Shown: positions 47,073 through 56,305 of the stretch, in pieces
How the letters are laid out: each line of letters begins with the position of its first letter
Position numbering within the stretch: position 1 is the first letter of the stretch
Made by a program: the position numbers and the translations under genes
Notes under the pieces: model-generated
The model's input: the letters and a program-made list of their open reading frames with translations, nothing else
The model's database searches: none
What the model was told of the DNA's origin: nothing
Source: Eubacterium sp.
GTDB lineage: Bacteria > Bacillota > Clostridia > Oscillospirales > Acutalibacteraceae
NCBI GenBank assembly: GCA_022511225.1
Contig: JAFLRZ010000006.1
Span: 38,620-102,619, forward strand
Direction: 5' to 3'
Length of the DNA stretch: 64,000 bases

Positions 47073-49211
47073 ATGGCGCACGTTAATATTAACAAAAAAG
47101 CTCTTGATAACATTAATAGCGAAAATCTTTCGTCAGTGCTTAATGATATGATTGATAAAGAGCTGTCAAAGAGTGCTGAAAATATAGACACAGTATTTGT
47201 TGATGAGTGCGTTAATGCTTTACTTGAGCTTGAACGCGAAAATAATAGCGCAGCAGCAATAGTTCCTTTAATTAGCAGTGATAAATTTCTTAAAAAGATT
47301 ACAAATCAAAAATCAGCAAAAGGCTTTAAGAGCCTTAACACTTTTGCAAGAGTTGCAGTTGTAGCGGCAATTATTGCAGGCGGTACGATGACTGCCAATG
47401 CAGCAGTAGAAGCAGTTACCGGAGTTAACGTAATACAGATGGTAGCAGACTCAGTTGAGAGCAAGCTCATAGACTGGGGAATTATGAAAACCTCTATAGA
47501 AAACGTAGATGCAGGATTTGACGACGATGATGCTACTACAGAGCCTGTAACAGAGCCAACCACTGAACCGACTACTAAGCCGACTACCGAGCCAACAACA
47601 AAGCCTTCTACTACTCAGCCGAGCGGTATAGAAAATGTGGACGGTGGTATGGACGACGATGAAGAAACTACTACTCAGTTCAGCGGTATAGAGAACGTGG
47701 ACGGTGGTATGGATGATGATGAAGAAACCACCACTCAGTTCGGCGGTATAGAGAACGTGGACGGCGGTATGGACGATGATGATGAACCTACTACCGAGCC
47801 GAATAAGCCTTCTAAGCCTTCAACAACTCAGCAGACTACTGCTAAGCCTGCTATTGAGCAGACAACGAAGCCTGAAGAATCTGCCGTATTTACTCAGCTG
47901 AGAGTAGAATATGATGACAGCTTCAAGTTTGATTACATTTACGGCGAGAAGCTGAGCTATGATGGAATGAAGCTCATAGCAAGCTACAGTGACGGCAGCG
48001 AAAAGGAAATTGACCTTGCCGACTGTAAGTACACAACGGCGATAGACACTACCGTTACTGCCGATTATGAGCTCACTATTCTTTATAAGAGCAGTAGTAT
48101 TAAAATCAACGTTACAGTCAGACCTGATGAATTTACAAGAGGCTCAGAGATTTGCAGTAACAGTCTGTTTGAGTATCTCCTTACGGAGCAGGGTGCTTAC
48201 GTAACGGCATATAAGGGTTACTCGAATTACTTAGAGCTTGATGAAATTGACGGCAACAAGGTAGTTGCAATCGGTCCGTCGTGCTTCAGGGGTAAGGGTA
48301 TACAGAGTATTACCGCACAGAACGTTACAAGAGTTTACGGCAACGCCTTTGAAAACTGCCAAAGACTTACTGAATGTTATATCCCGTCTGCTGAATATAT
48401 CGGCGATTATGCTTTCAGCGGATGCGAGTTTATAGACAGAGCAGTTTATTCCGACAAGCTTGAATATATCGGCAAGGGATCGTATAATAAAACTGCAATT
48501 ACGGAAATTGTAATTCCAAGCGGTGTTACAGAAATCCCCGACTATGCATTCAATCAGTGCGAAAGCCTTGTGAGTGTAACGATGCTCGGCAAGGTTACTT
48601 CTATCGGAAGCTTTGCATTTAATGAATGTGTTAAGCTTGAAACCGTGACAGGCTGTGCCGATATAACTTCAATCGGAGCATTCGCATTTGCAGATGACGA
48701 GCTTGTAAACTTTGACACCTTCCCGCAGAAACTTGAAAGGGTCGGCGAAAGCGCACTTTACTTCTGCCAGAACTTGGAGATTGGCGCTCTTCCGTCTGCG
48801 ATTAAGGAGCTTGCACCTAATGCATTTGCCTACTGCTTAGGTCTTACCGAGATTGAGATACCTGAGGGTATCACCGTTATCCCTGAAAACTGCTTCAGGG
48901 CAACAAATGCAGAAAAGATTATTCTGCCTGAGGGCGTAACGGAAATCGGCAAGTATGCATTTATGAGCCACAAGGCAACGTCAATCGTGCTTCCGAAATC
49001 TCTTAAGATAATTAAAACGTACGGACTTTACTCTGTGATGCTTCGCACGGTATATTTTGATAGAAATGTTGAAGAAATAGGCTCTAACGCATTTTACGCA
49101 GGACGGTCAGTAGTCTTTTACGTATATGAGGATACCGTTCCTATGGACTATGCAATAGAATATGATATAAAATATATACTGCGTGATGAATCTGCAGAGA
49201 TAGGAGAGTAA
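47073..49211 (+). CDS. Predicted anti-sigma-like single-pass protein with extracellular Ig-like and BspA-type LRR_5 domain
   Basis: Immediately downstream of the sigma gene; ~95-aa cytosolic N-terminus, TM (ARVAVVAAIIAGG), T/P/E linker, acidic repeats, Ig-like domain, LRR_5 repeats (IPDYAFNQCESLVSVTM...). Confidence 0.75.
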   Translation: MAHVNINKKALDNINSENLSSVLNDMIDKELSKSAENIDTVFVDECVNALLELERENNSAAAIVPLISSDKFLKKITNQKSAKGFKSLNTFARVAVVAAIIAGGTMTANAAVEAVTGVNVIQMVADSVESKLIDWGIMKTSIENVDAGFDDDDATTEPVTEPTTEPTTKPTTEPTTKPSTTQPSGIENVDGGMDDDEETTTQFSGIENVDGGMDDDEETTTQFGGIENVDGGMDDDDEPTTEPNKPSKPSTTQQTTAKPAIEQTTKPEESAVFTQLRVEYDDSFKFDYIYGEKLSYDGMKLIASYSDGSEKEIDLADCKYTTAIDTTVTADYELTILYKSSSIKINVTVRPDEFTRGSEICSNSLFEYLLTEQGAYVTAYKGYSNYLELDEIDGNKVVAIGPSCFRGKGIQSITAQNVTRVYGNAFENCQRLTECYIPSAEYIGDYAFSGCEFIDRAVYSDKLEYIGKGSYNKTAITEIVIPSGVTEIPDYAFNQCESLVSVTMLGKVTSIGSFAFNECVKLETVTGCADITSIGAFAFADDELVNFDTFPQKLERVGESALYFCQNLEIGALPSAIKELAPNAFAYCLGLTEIEIPEGITVIPENCFRATNAEKIILPEGVTEIGKYAFMSHKATSIVLPKSLKIIKTYGLYSVMLRTVYFDRNVEEIGSNAFYAGRSVVFYVYEDTVPMDYAIEYDIKYILRDESAEIGE
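47622..47801 (+). repeat. 60-bp in-frame tandem repeat (3 clear copies)
   Basis: Units start at 47622, 47682 and 47742, encoding (S/G)GIENVDGGMDDDEETTTQF; a divergent founder-like copy (SIENVDAGFDDDDATTEP) lies near 47494. Confidence 0.9.
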
Positions 49212-49213
49212 TT

Positions 49214-52200
49214 ATGAAAAACATTAAAAAAACCATAGCATTTCTTCTTGCAGTAGTTATGCTTCTGTCTGCAATTCAGATAACAGCCTTTGCAGATGAA
49301 ATCAGATATGACGACAGCGGCTCAAATGATAAAGTCAGCTGGAGCTATACGGCAAGTACGGATACGCTTTATATAAATGGTGACGAAATTCAGTTAATGG
49401 ATTACGGCGCACTGCCTACGTATAAAGACGGTGAGCTTGTTAAAAATCTGCGCTTCTCTCATCTTGTATTCGGCAAGGACGTAAGAGAAATAATCGACCC
49501 CGGTTATGCAGGCTACAAGCAATGCTACGATATCAATAGATATGCATATAAGGACAGCAGATTTGACATTACCTTTGAAAAGGGCAGCGTGCTCGAGACA
49601 ATCGGTGATATTGCTTTCAGCTGCTCCACTGTAACATCAGTTACACTTCCTGATGACCCCGGTCTTTCAATTACAATCTGTACTGAAGCATTTGCAGAAT
49701 CACCCTACCTCAAAAGCTTTACTATGTATGACAACGTTTACGAGTTAGGTGAAATGGCATTTATATATGACATTGCGCTCGAAGAAATCCGCTTGTCCTC
49801 TAAATTAAGCGAGCTTGATGAGTATATGTTCGCAAATTGTGAGTCACTTAAAGAAATTGATATTCCGGATGGCGTCGTTTCAATCGGAGTATACTGTTTT
49901 CAGGAATGTTATTCTCTTGAAAGTATAAATCTTCCGAGCTCACTTGCAGTTATCAGTGAATCTGCATTTGAGAGCTGTACCTCGCTTAAGAGTATGGTTA
50001 TTCCGCAGGGAGTTAAAAAACTTCCTAACAATGTATTAAGTAACTGCACAAGCCTTGAAAGCCTTGATCTCGGCAATATCACGAGTATGGGCTCATACAC
50101 GCTCAAAGGATGTACGGCACTTAAGTCAGTTACTATTTCTGATAGCTTAACATCTATTCCTAAGTTTGCATTTGACGGTCTTTCATCACTTGAAACTGTT
50201 GATTTAGCTAACGTAGTAACAATTAATGGTTATGCATTCCAGTACTGCACATCGCTTAAAAATATTGATTTACGAAATGTAGTAACAATCAATAATTATG
50301 CATTTCAAAGCTGTACAGCACTTGAATCGGTAGTTATCCCCGATACTGTTACAGGGCTCGGCGTATGTGCATTTTATAACTGTAAAAATCTTTCTGACGT
50401 TACACTCTCAAAGAATATTTCAATTATACAGTCAAACTGCTTTTCAAATTGTAAGCTGAGAGATATTGAACTCCCTGAGGGAGTTACCAAAATCGGTTCA
50501 TACGCATTCTCTAATGGCTTAAGCGGAAATATAACCTTCCCTTCAACACTCGAATCTATAAATGAATATGCATTTTTAAACTGCGACCTTAAATCAATCG
50601 ATTTCGGTGAAGAGGGTAAATCCCTCAGCATTGATAAAAACGCTTTTATGAATAACGAAAATCTCACAAGTGTAACGTTCACTCCGAGAGTTATTTCTAT
50701 AGGAAATGAAGCATTCAGCGGATGCTCAAGAATTAAAACCGTTAATTTTGAAACGAGAGAAAACGGCTCAGTTGTCGAAGGTGTGAATATAATTGGTTCC
50801 GCTGCCTTTAATGCAACAGATATCGAAACACTTGTATTGCCTGAAACTCTCAATGACATCTACGACAGTGCATTTGCATATATGGCAGAGCTTAAGTCAA
50901 TCGATATGTCAAAAACTAAGATTACAAAGCTCCCCGTATCACCGTTTTATTTCGATGATAAGCTTACGGAAATTAAGCTCCCCGAAGCATTGACGGAAAT
51001 CGGAAATTATGCATTCGCAACTGTACCTATCAAAACTCTTAATATTCCGGCGTCTGTTAAAACTCTCAAGGACTACGCATTTTCTTTGTCAAATCTTGAG
51101 GAAATCACTATTCCGAATACTGTAGAAAATATCGGCGAAGGTCTTTTTGAAGACACTAAAAATCTTAAGAGTGTAAACATCGAAGAAGATATTACCGAGA
51201 TTTATCCGTATATGTTTAACGGATGCATAAATCTTGAAACGGTTAATATCCCTGAAAGCGTTACTGAAATCGGCGAGGGTGCATTTGCAGGCTGCTCAAG
51301 TCTTAAGCTTGAAAGCGTTCCCGACCGTATTACGTTAATTGATGACTATGCGTTTTACGGCGCTTCCGTAGATTTTGAACTTCCGTTTTTCCTCGATTAT
51401 GTCGGTGAATCTGCATTTGAGGACTCTACAATTAAAAAAGCACGTTTGGCTAAGAAAGGAATCGAAATCTGTGCCAATGCATTTAAGAATGCAAGCGAGC
51501 TTAACGAGGTAGTGCTTTCTGAAACTCTTTCTCAAATTCCTGATTACTGTTTTTACGGTACTGCTATTACGGAAATTACAATTCCTGACAGAGTAACAAG
51601 AATCTGTGACTATTCATTTTCAAAAACACCGCTTAAGAGCGTTAATTTCTCGAAAAATCTTGTGCACATTAATTTAAATTCGTTTGAAGGTTGTACTGAG
51701 CTTAAAGAGGTTGACCTTTCAGGTACAAAGCTTACATATATCAATGCTTACGACTTCAAAAACTGTACGTCACTTGAAAAGGTTGTTCTGCCGAATGACT
51801 TAACGCAGATAAGCGTTGACGGTTTTTACGGATGTACAGCTCTTTCTGACATTGTATTTCCTGATAAATTAAAATATATTGATGGAGATGCGTTTTATAA
51901 CTGTTCAAGTCTTAAAAGCATAAGGCTTCCTGAAAGTCTTAGCACCATTGGTAAAGATGCATTTTACGGCTGTCCGCTTACTGCTGTTGATATCTATAGT
52001 AAAAATATCACTTTAGATCATCTTAACAATTCAAAAATCGGATTTACGGCTGCAGGTAAGCAGACTAATCTTGTAATAACCGGATATGCTGACTCAAGTG
52101 CTCAGAAGTACGCTAAAAATAACGGCTTTAAGTTCTACGCAATCGGCTATTATGACGAGTTTAATACCGAGGTACCTAACAAAGGTACAGTCGGCGCCTT

Positions 52201-55200
52201 TGCAAATTGGTACGTTAACGGCACTGAGCTTCATATCTCAGCAAAATCCTATGGAAATGGCGTTATAAAGTCAGCAGATTTTAATGCCTATTTAGAAGAT
52301 AAAGATACGACTGTAACTTACACCCTTTCTCACATAATTGAGGCTAAGGGCATTACAAGGCTTGTTGTAGAGGACGGTATCACTTCACTTCCCGATAATC
52401 TTTTCACAAATTCTAAATATGAGAAAGACTTTGATAATTCATCACTTACCGAGGTTTCACTTCCTGATACACTTAAAACTATCGGAAGCTACACCTTTGC
52501 AAACAGCAATATCAAGTCAATCGTTGTTCCTGATTCAGTGTCCTCCATTGGTGCTTATGCCTTTTACCAAGCTGATTTGTCAGAGGGCGTTCAGCTTGGT
52601 AACGGCATAACGGAAATTCCGGCATACGCCTTTGCAGGCACTTCACTCAAAAGATTTGAAGTTCCTTCAAGCATAACAAAAATTGACGAGGGTGCATTCC
52701 TCGACTGTCTTGATATGACATATATTACAGTGCCTTCATCAGTTACTACAATCAATGAAGCTACAAGAACAACAAGACCTATCGGCTTTACAAGCAAGGG
52801 CGTTCTCCTTTCAGGCTTGTTTATGGATGTAAGACCTGATTCCGAGGGACTTAGGTATGCACAGCTTTACAGCATAGATCACGACAGAACCCTTGACGGC
52901 AATACGCTTTACGGCAGATTCGGTGACGTATCGGGCAACACGTGGCACTATGACGTTAAAAGCAAAACTATGTATCTCAACGCTCCTGTTTTCACGAGCA
53001 ACAACACCCTTTACTACATTGACGGCACGGCACTTAAGTCAGACGAGTTTGACGTTGAGCTGCTTATTGTTGACTGCGAAACCTCAATTGACGGCTACAA
53101 GTCAGCAAGCCCGTTTGCAAAAATAAATCCTAAAAGGATTTCTCTTCCAAACTCTGTGAGATACATTTCCGACTATGCCTTTGCAGGGCTTACAAATCTC
53201 ACATCAATTACCATCCCTGACAGTGCTATAAGCATTTCAGCCACAGCCTTCAAAAACTGCAAGAATCTTAAGGGTATTAACTTTGGTAACGGTATCAAGA
53301 GGATTACAACAGGTATCTGCCAGAATATGAATTCACTCCAGGCAGTTGAATTCGGAAGCTCTACTCAGTCTATTGAGTATGCTGCATTCTACAACTGTGT
53401 GAATCTGCAGAGCGTGCACATTCCAAAGTCTGTAGAAGATATCAGGGAGCATGCTTTTGAAAACTGCTATGGACTTATCAGCATTGTTAACGACAGTAAG
53501 GCAACCGTTCGTGATAGAGCATTTAGTAATCTTCCTCTCCTTGAAGAGATCGTTCTTAATAACAATTTCGTATCTTTTAAGGAAGACTTTTACGGTGTAT
53601 TTGATAACTTCACTTCTAAGAGCAGAAATAATCTCGTTATCAAATTTATGAGCGATGATGCAGTTGCAGACGTTGCAAGCTACGTGTTTACTAAGGCATC
53701 AAAATATTACTTCGGTCCTAAAGTAACTGACGTAAACTTCAGATATGATTATGATCCTGTAAAGTTTAGTTCAATTACGGTTGACAGCGAAAATCCTGTT
53801 CTTTATGCCGACAACAATTGCCTTTACAAAAAGACTAAAGACAGCAATGGTAACGAAATTGATACTCTTCTCATTGCACAAAATACAACAGGCACAATCT
53901 CGATAAAGGTTGGAACAGACGCAATCGGTGAAAATGCATTCTTTGCAAACGAAGCAAGCAGTGTTCTGCTTCCAAGCAGTGTAACTTCAATCGGCAATAA
54001 TGCATTTGAGAGGTGCAGCGAGCTCAAAACAGTAAGTATGCCTGAGTCACTTAATACTATCGGCGAGGCTGCATTTAAGGATTGTGTAAGGCTTAAGACT
54101 ATGAACATTGCATCTGCTCGTACAATCGAGAGTAATGCATTTGACGGATGTACAAATCTTTCAAGTGTAATTCTTCCTGAAAATCTTGAAAGCATCGGCG
54201 ACTACGCATTCAGAAACTGTATCTCTGTTATCGGTATGGTCATTCCCGAAGGTGCAAAATCTATCAGCTCAAACGCATTCAACGGCTGTATAGCTTGTGA
54301 TGAAATCTACATTTGGGATACTGCTATTAATGATAATGACGACAGATTTACAAACTGCGACAATCTTATGATTCATACTATGGCAGGCTCAAATGCTTAT
54401 GCATACGCAAGAGAGTATGATATTCCTTACTGTGCTTATACAGACAGCGACATATTCTATGATTTATGTGCAATGAAGCTTGATGTTTATGCAGGATACT
54501 TAGGCTTCTGCGATGGCGGTCACGGTGATATTCAGTATCTTACAGTATACGAGGCAGGCTGTGATCTTGACGGATTTATTATAGGTGTTTGTGAATACTG
54601 TTCTGAAATTCTTGAAGAAATCCACACAGAAGCAACAGGACACAATTACTATATAGCAGCAGATATTCCTGCTACTGAAACTACTCAGGGCACTATAAAG
54701 TACACCTGCACAAACTGCAACGACACTTATTACACTTACACTCCTGCACTTAATCCTGATTCTCAGCCGACAACAGTTACAGTCAGCGGTACAATAACGA
54801 TTGCGATAAACGGTGATGCAACTTCAGGCAACGTGCCTGTATACAGTGCAAGCATTATTTTAGACGGCTACAAGGTTGCTACTACTGATGAAGACGGTAA
54901 ATTCAGCTTATCACTTCAGACAGGTGTTCACGAAATAGCAATCCGCTACAGCTACGGTATTGAAAGAACAGTTTATATCGTTGCTGAGGATAAGGACTTT
55001 GACTGTGGAGCTATCCCAATCATTGCTTGTGACTGGGACAAGAACAACGTTATTGATGAAGAGGACGTAGAGCTGTTTAAGCTGGTTATTTCCTCAAAGC
55101 CGTCTGATCCGTCTTTCTTAAGATTTGTTGACCTCAACGGCGATAACTACATCAATGCTAAGGATATGGCTATAATCAGAAATTGTATGAAGTATGATCC

Positions 55201-55237
55201 TGTGAAGTATAATTCCTTAGTAATTAAGGCGTCATAA
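49214..55237 (+). CDS. Giant secreted BspA-type LRR_5 protein with C-terminal dockerin
   Basis: Signal peptide MKNIKKTIAFLLAVVMLLSAIQITAFA; dozens of LRR_5 units; C-terminal dockerin repeats DWDKNNVIDEEDVELFK and DLNGDNYINAKDMAIIRNCM. Confidence 0.9.
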   Translation: MKNIKKTIAFLLAVVMLLSAIQITAFADEIRYDDSGSNDKVSWSYTASTDTLYINGDEIQLMDYGALPTYKDGELVKNLRFSHLVFGKDVREIIDPGYAGYKQCYDINRYAYKDSRFDITFEKGSVLETIGDIAFSCSTVTSVTLPDDPGLSITICTEAFAESPYLKSFTMYDNVYELGEMAFIYDIALEEIRLSSKLSELDEYMFANCESLKEIDIPDGVVSIGVYCFQECYSLESINLPSSLAVISESAFESCTSLKSMVIPQGVKKLPNNVLSNCTSLESLDLGNITSMGSYTLKGCTALKSVTISDSLTSIPKFAFDGLSSLETVDLANVVTINGYAFQYCTSLKNIDLRNVVTINNYAFQSCTALESVVIPDTVTGLGVCAFYNCKNLSDVTLSKNISIIQSNCFSNCKLRDIELPEGVTKIGSYAFSNGLSGNITFPSTLESINEYAFLNCDLKSIDFGEEGKSLSIDKNAFMNNENLTSVTFTPRVISIGNEAFSGCSRIKTVNFETRENGSVVEGVNIIGSAAFNATDIETLVLPETLNDIYDSAFAYMAELKSIDMSKTKITKLPVSPFYFDDKLTEIKLPEALTEIGNYAFATVPIKTLNIPASVKTLKDYAFSLSNLEEITIPNTVENIGEGLFEDTKNLKSVNIEEDITEIYPYMFNGCINLETVNIPESVTEIGEGAFAGCSSLKLESVPDRITLIDDYAFYGASVDFELPFFLDYVGESAFEDSTIKKARLAKKGIEICANAFKNASELNEVVLSETLSQIPDYCFYGTAITEITIPDRVTRICDYSFSKTPLKSVNFSKNLVHINLNSFEGCTELKEVDLSGTKLTYINAYDFKNCTSLEKVVLPNDLTQISVDGFYGCTALSDIVFPDKLKYIDGDAFYNCSSLKSIRLPESLSTIGKDAFYGCPLTAVDIYSKNITLDHLNNSKIGFTAAGKQTNLVITGYADSSAQKYAKNNGFKFYAIGYYDEFNTEVPNKGTVGAFANWYVNGTELHISAKSYGNGVIKSADFNAYLEDKDTTVTYTLSHIIEAKGITRLVVEDGITSLPDNLFTNSKYEKDFDNSSLTEVSLPDTLKTIGSYTFANSNIKSIVVPDSVSSIGAYAFYQADLSEGVQLGNGITEIPAYAFAGTSLKRFEVPSSITKIDEGAFLDCLDMTYITVPSSVTTINEATRTTRPIGFTSKGVLLSGLFMDVRPDSEGLRYAQLYSIDHDRTLDGNTLYGRFGDVSGNTWHYDVKSKTMYLNAPVFTSNNTLYYIDGTALKSDEFDVELLIVDCETSIDGYKSASPFAKINPKRISLPNSVRYISDYAFAGLTNLTSITIPDSAISISATAFKNCKNLKGINFGNGIKRITTGICQNMNSLQAVEFGSSTQSIEYAAFYNCVNLQSVHIPKSVEDIREHAFENCYGLISIVNDSKATVRDRAFSNLPLLEEIVLNNNFVSFKEDFYGVFDNFTSKSRNNLVIKFMSDDAVADVASYVFTKASKYYFGPKVTDVNFRYDYDPVKFSSITVDSENPVLYADNNCLYKKTKDSNGNEIDTLLIAQNTTGTISIKVGTDAIGENAFFANEASSVLLPSSVTSIGNNAFERCSELKTVSMPESLNTIGEAAFKDCVRLKTMNIASARTIESNAFDGCTNLSSVILPENLESIGDYAFRNCISVIGMVIPEGAKSISSNAFNGCIACDEIYIWDTAINDNDDRFTNCDNLMIHTMAGSNAYAYAREYDIPYCAYTDSDIFYDLCAMKLDVYAGYLGFCDGGHGDIQYLTVYEAGCDLDGFIIGVCEYCSEILEEIHTEATGHNYYIAADIPATETTQGTIKYTCTNCNDTYYTYTPALNPDSQPTTVTVSGTITIAINGDATSGNVPVYSASIILDGYKVATTDEDGKFSLSLQTGVHEIAIRYSYGIERTVYIVAEDKDFDCGAIPIIACDWDKNNVIDEEDVELFKLVISSKPSDPSFLRFVDLNGDNYINAKDMAIIRNCMKYDPVKYNSLVIKAS
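55022..55237 (+). other. Type I-like dockerin module (within the CDS at 49214)
   Basis: Two EF-hand-like Ca-binding loops, DWDKNNVIDEED and DLNGDNYINAKD, about 35 residues apart. Confidence 0.8.
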
Positions 55238-55259
55238 AAAGACATCCACGCATTGAAAA

Positions 55260-55309
55260 TGATATGCACCTACAAAAGCTTCTGGCTTTTGGGGTGCATA
55301 TTTTTTATG
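55260..55309 (+). terminator. Intrinsic terminator of the LRR operon
   Basis: tgatatgcacc tacaaaagc ttct ggcttttg gggtgcatattttttatg. Confidence 0.85.
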
Positions 55310-55425
55310 GGATTCACTTCGATTATGAGATGACATCTTTTACTATGTTTGCACTATTCATATTATTATGGTACAATTATCTTATCATCTTTCGAGGTTA
55401 ATGCTCTATTCAGTGAGGGAAAAAT

Positions 55426-55977
55426 ATGAACTTAAAAGAACAGATAGAAAACTTTATTCCGTTAAACGAGCAGGAGGAAAAGGATAAAAGTTTTATGCTC
55501 GCCTGTCTTTCTATGCCTGACGTCTTTACAAGAGAAAACCGAGTATGCCATTTTACAACGTCTGCATGGGTTGTAAATAAGGAAAGAAGCAAGGTGCTTT
55601 TTGCGTATCATAATATATATGATTCCTGGGCATGGCTCGGCGGTCACGCAGACGGGGAAGAGAATTTGATTTCGGTAGCAATTCGTGAGGCTAAGGAGGA
55701 AAGCGGTATAAAAAACGTTTCGCCTGTAGGTGACGGTATAATGTCACTTGAGGTACTGACAGTTGACGGTCATATAAAAAGGGGAGAATACGTTTCATCC
55801 CATCTTCATCTTAACGTTACTTATCTTCTTGAGGCTGACGAGGCAGAAGTTCTTTCTGTGAATGAGGAGGAAAACAGTGCCGTTTCGTGGATCCCCCTTG
55901 ATAAAATCAAAAGCGAATCAAATGAAAAATGGTTTGCCGATAATATTTACAGTAAGCTTATTGACCGCACAAGATAG
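55426..55977 (+). CDS. NUDIX hydrolase
   Basis: GGHADGEENLISVAIREAKEESGI Nudix box. Confidence 0.9.
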   Translation: MNLKEQIENFIPLNEQEEKDKSFMLACLSMPDVFTRENRVCHFTTSAWVVNKERSKVLFAYHNIYDSWAWLGGHADGEENLISVAIREAKEESGIKNVSPVGDGIMSLEVLTVDGHIKRGEYVSSHLHLNVTYLLEADEAEVLSVNEEENSAVSWIPLDKIKSESNEKWFADNIYSKLIDRTR

Positions 55978-56004
55978 GGGACAAGTCTTATTACACTATC
56001 TTGT
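55969..56004 (+). terminator. Terminator overlapping the NUDIX stop codon
   Basis: acaagatag / ctatcttgt stem, then aacacttttt. Confidence 0.55.
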
Positions 56005-56061
56005 AACACTTTTTGCTGTTTTACATAGGATGTTTTAGAACAGCGAAAAGGAGGTTCGGTT

Positions 56062-56184
56062 ATGGGTTGCAATAATTTCGGCGGCTGCGGTGGTACATCT
56101 TGGATTATCATCCTTATCATCATCTTACTCCTCTGCGGCGGATGCGGTAACTGTAACAACAACGATTGTGGCTGCGGTTGCTAA
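56062..56184 (+). CDS. 40-aa Cys/Gly-rich single-TM miniprotein
   Basis: MGCNNFGGCGGTSWIIILIIILLLCGGCGNCNNNDCGCGC; SD aaaaggaggttcggtt; separate unit between two terminator hairpins; absent from the ORF track. Confidence 0.75.
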   Translation: MGCNNFGGCGGTSWIIILIIILLLCGGCGNCNNNDCGCGC

Positions 56185-56198
56185 TTAATGTGTTTCGT

Positions 56199-56231
56199 TT
56201 TTGAGCGGGAGGATAATATCCTCCCGCTCAA
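56199..56231. terminator. Hairpin terminator / palindromic element
   Basis: ttttgagcgggaggat aat atcctcccgctcaaa; contains the gggaggataatatcctc core also found at 24684. Confidence 0.7.
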
Positions 56232-56269
56232 ATTCCAAAAACGGGATTCTGCATTTTTTTTACAAACTA

Positions 56270-56302
56270 AAAACAGCTTGAACGTTTAGTTCAAGCTGTT
56301 TT
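56270..56302. terminator. Intrinsic terminator of the GH43 gene
   Basis: aaaacagcttgaac / gttcaagctgtttt. Confidence 0.75.
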
Positions 56303-56305
56303 GTG

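Noticed and set aside
47622-47801. Regular 60-bp repeats considered as a CRISPR-like array
   Set aside because: Repeats are contiguous, in-frame and coding, with no spacers and no cas genes in the window.
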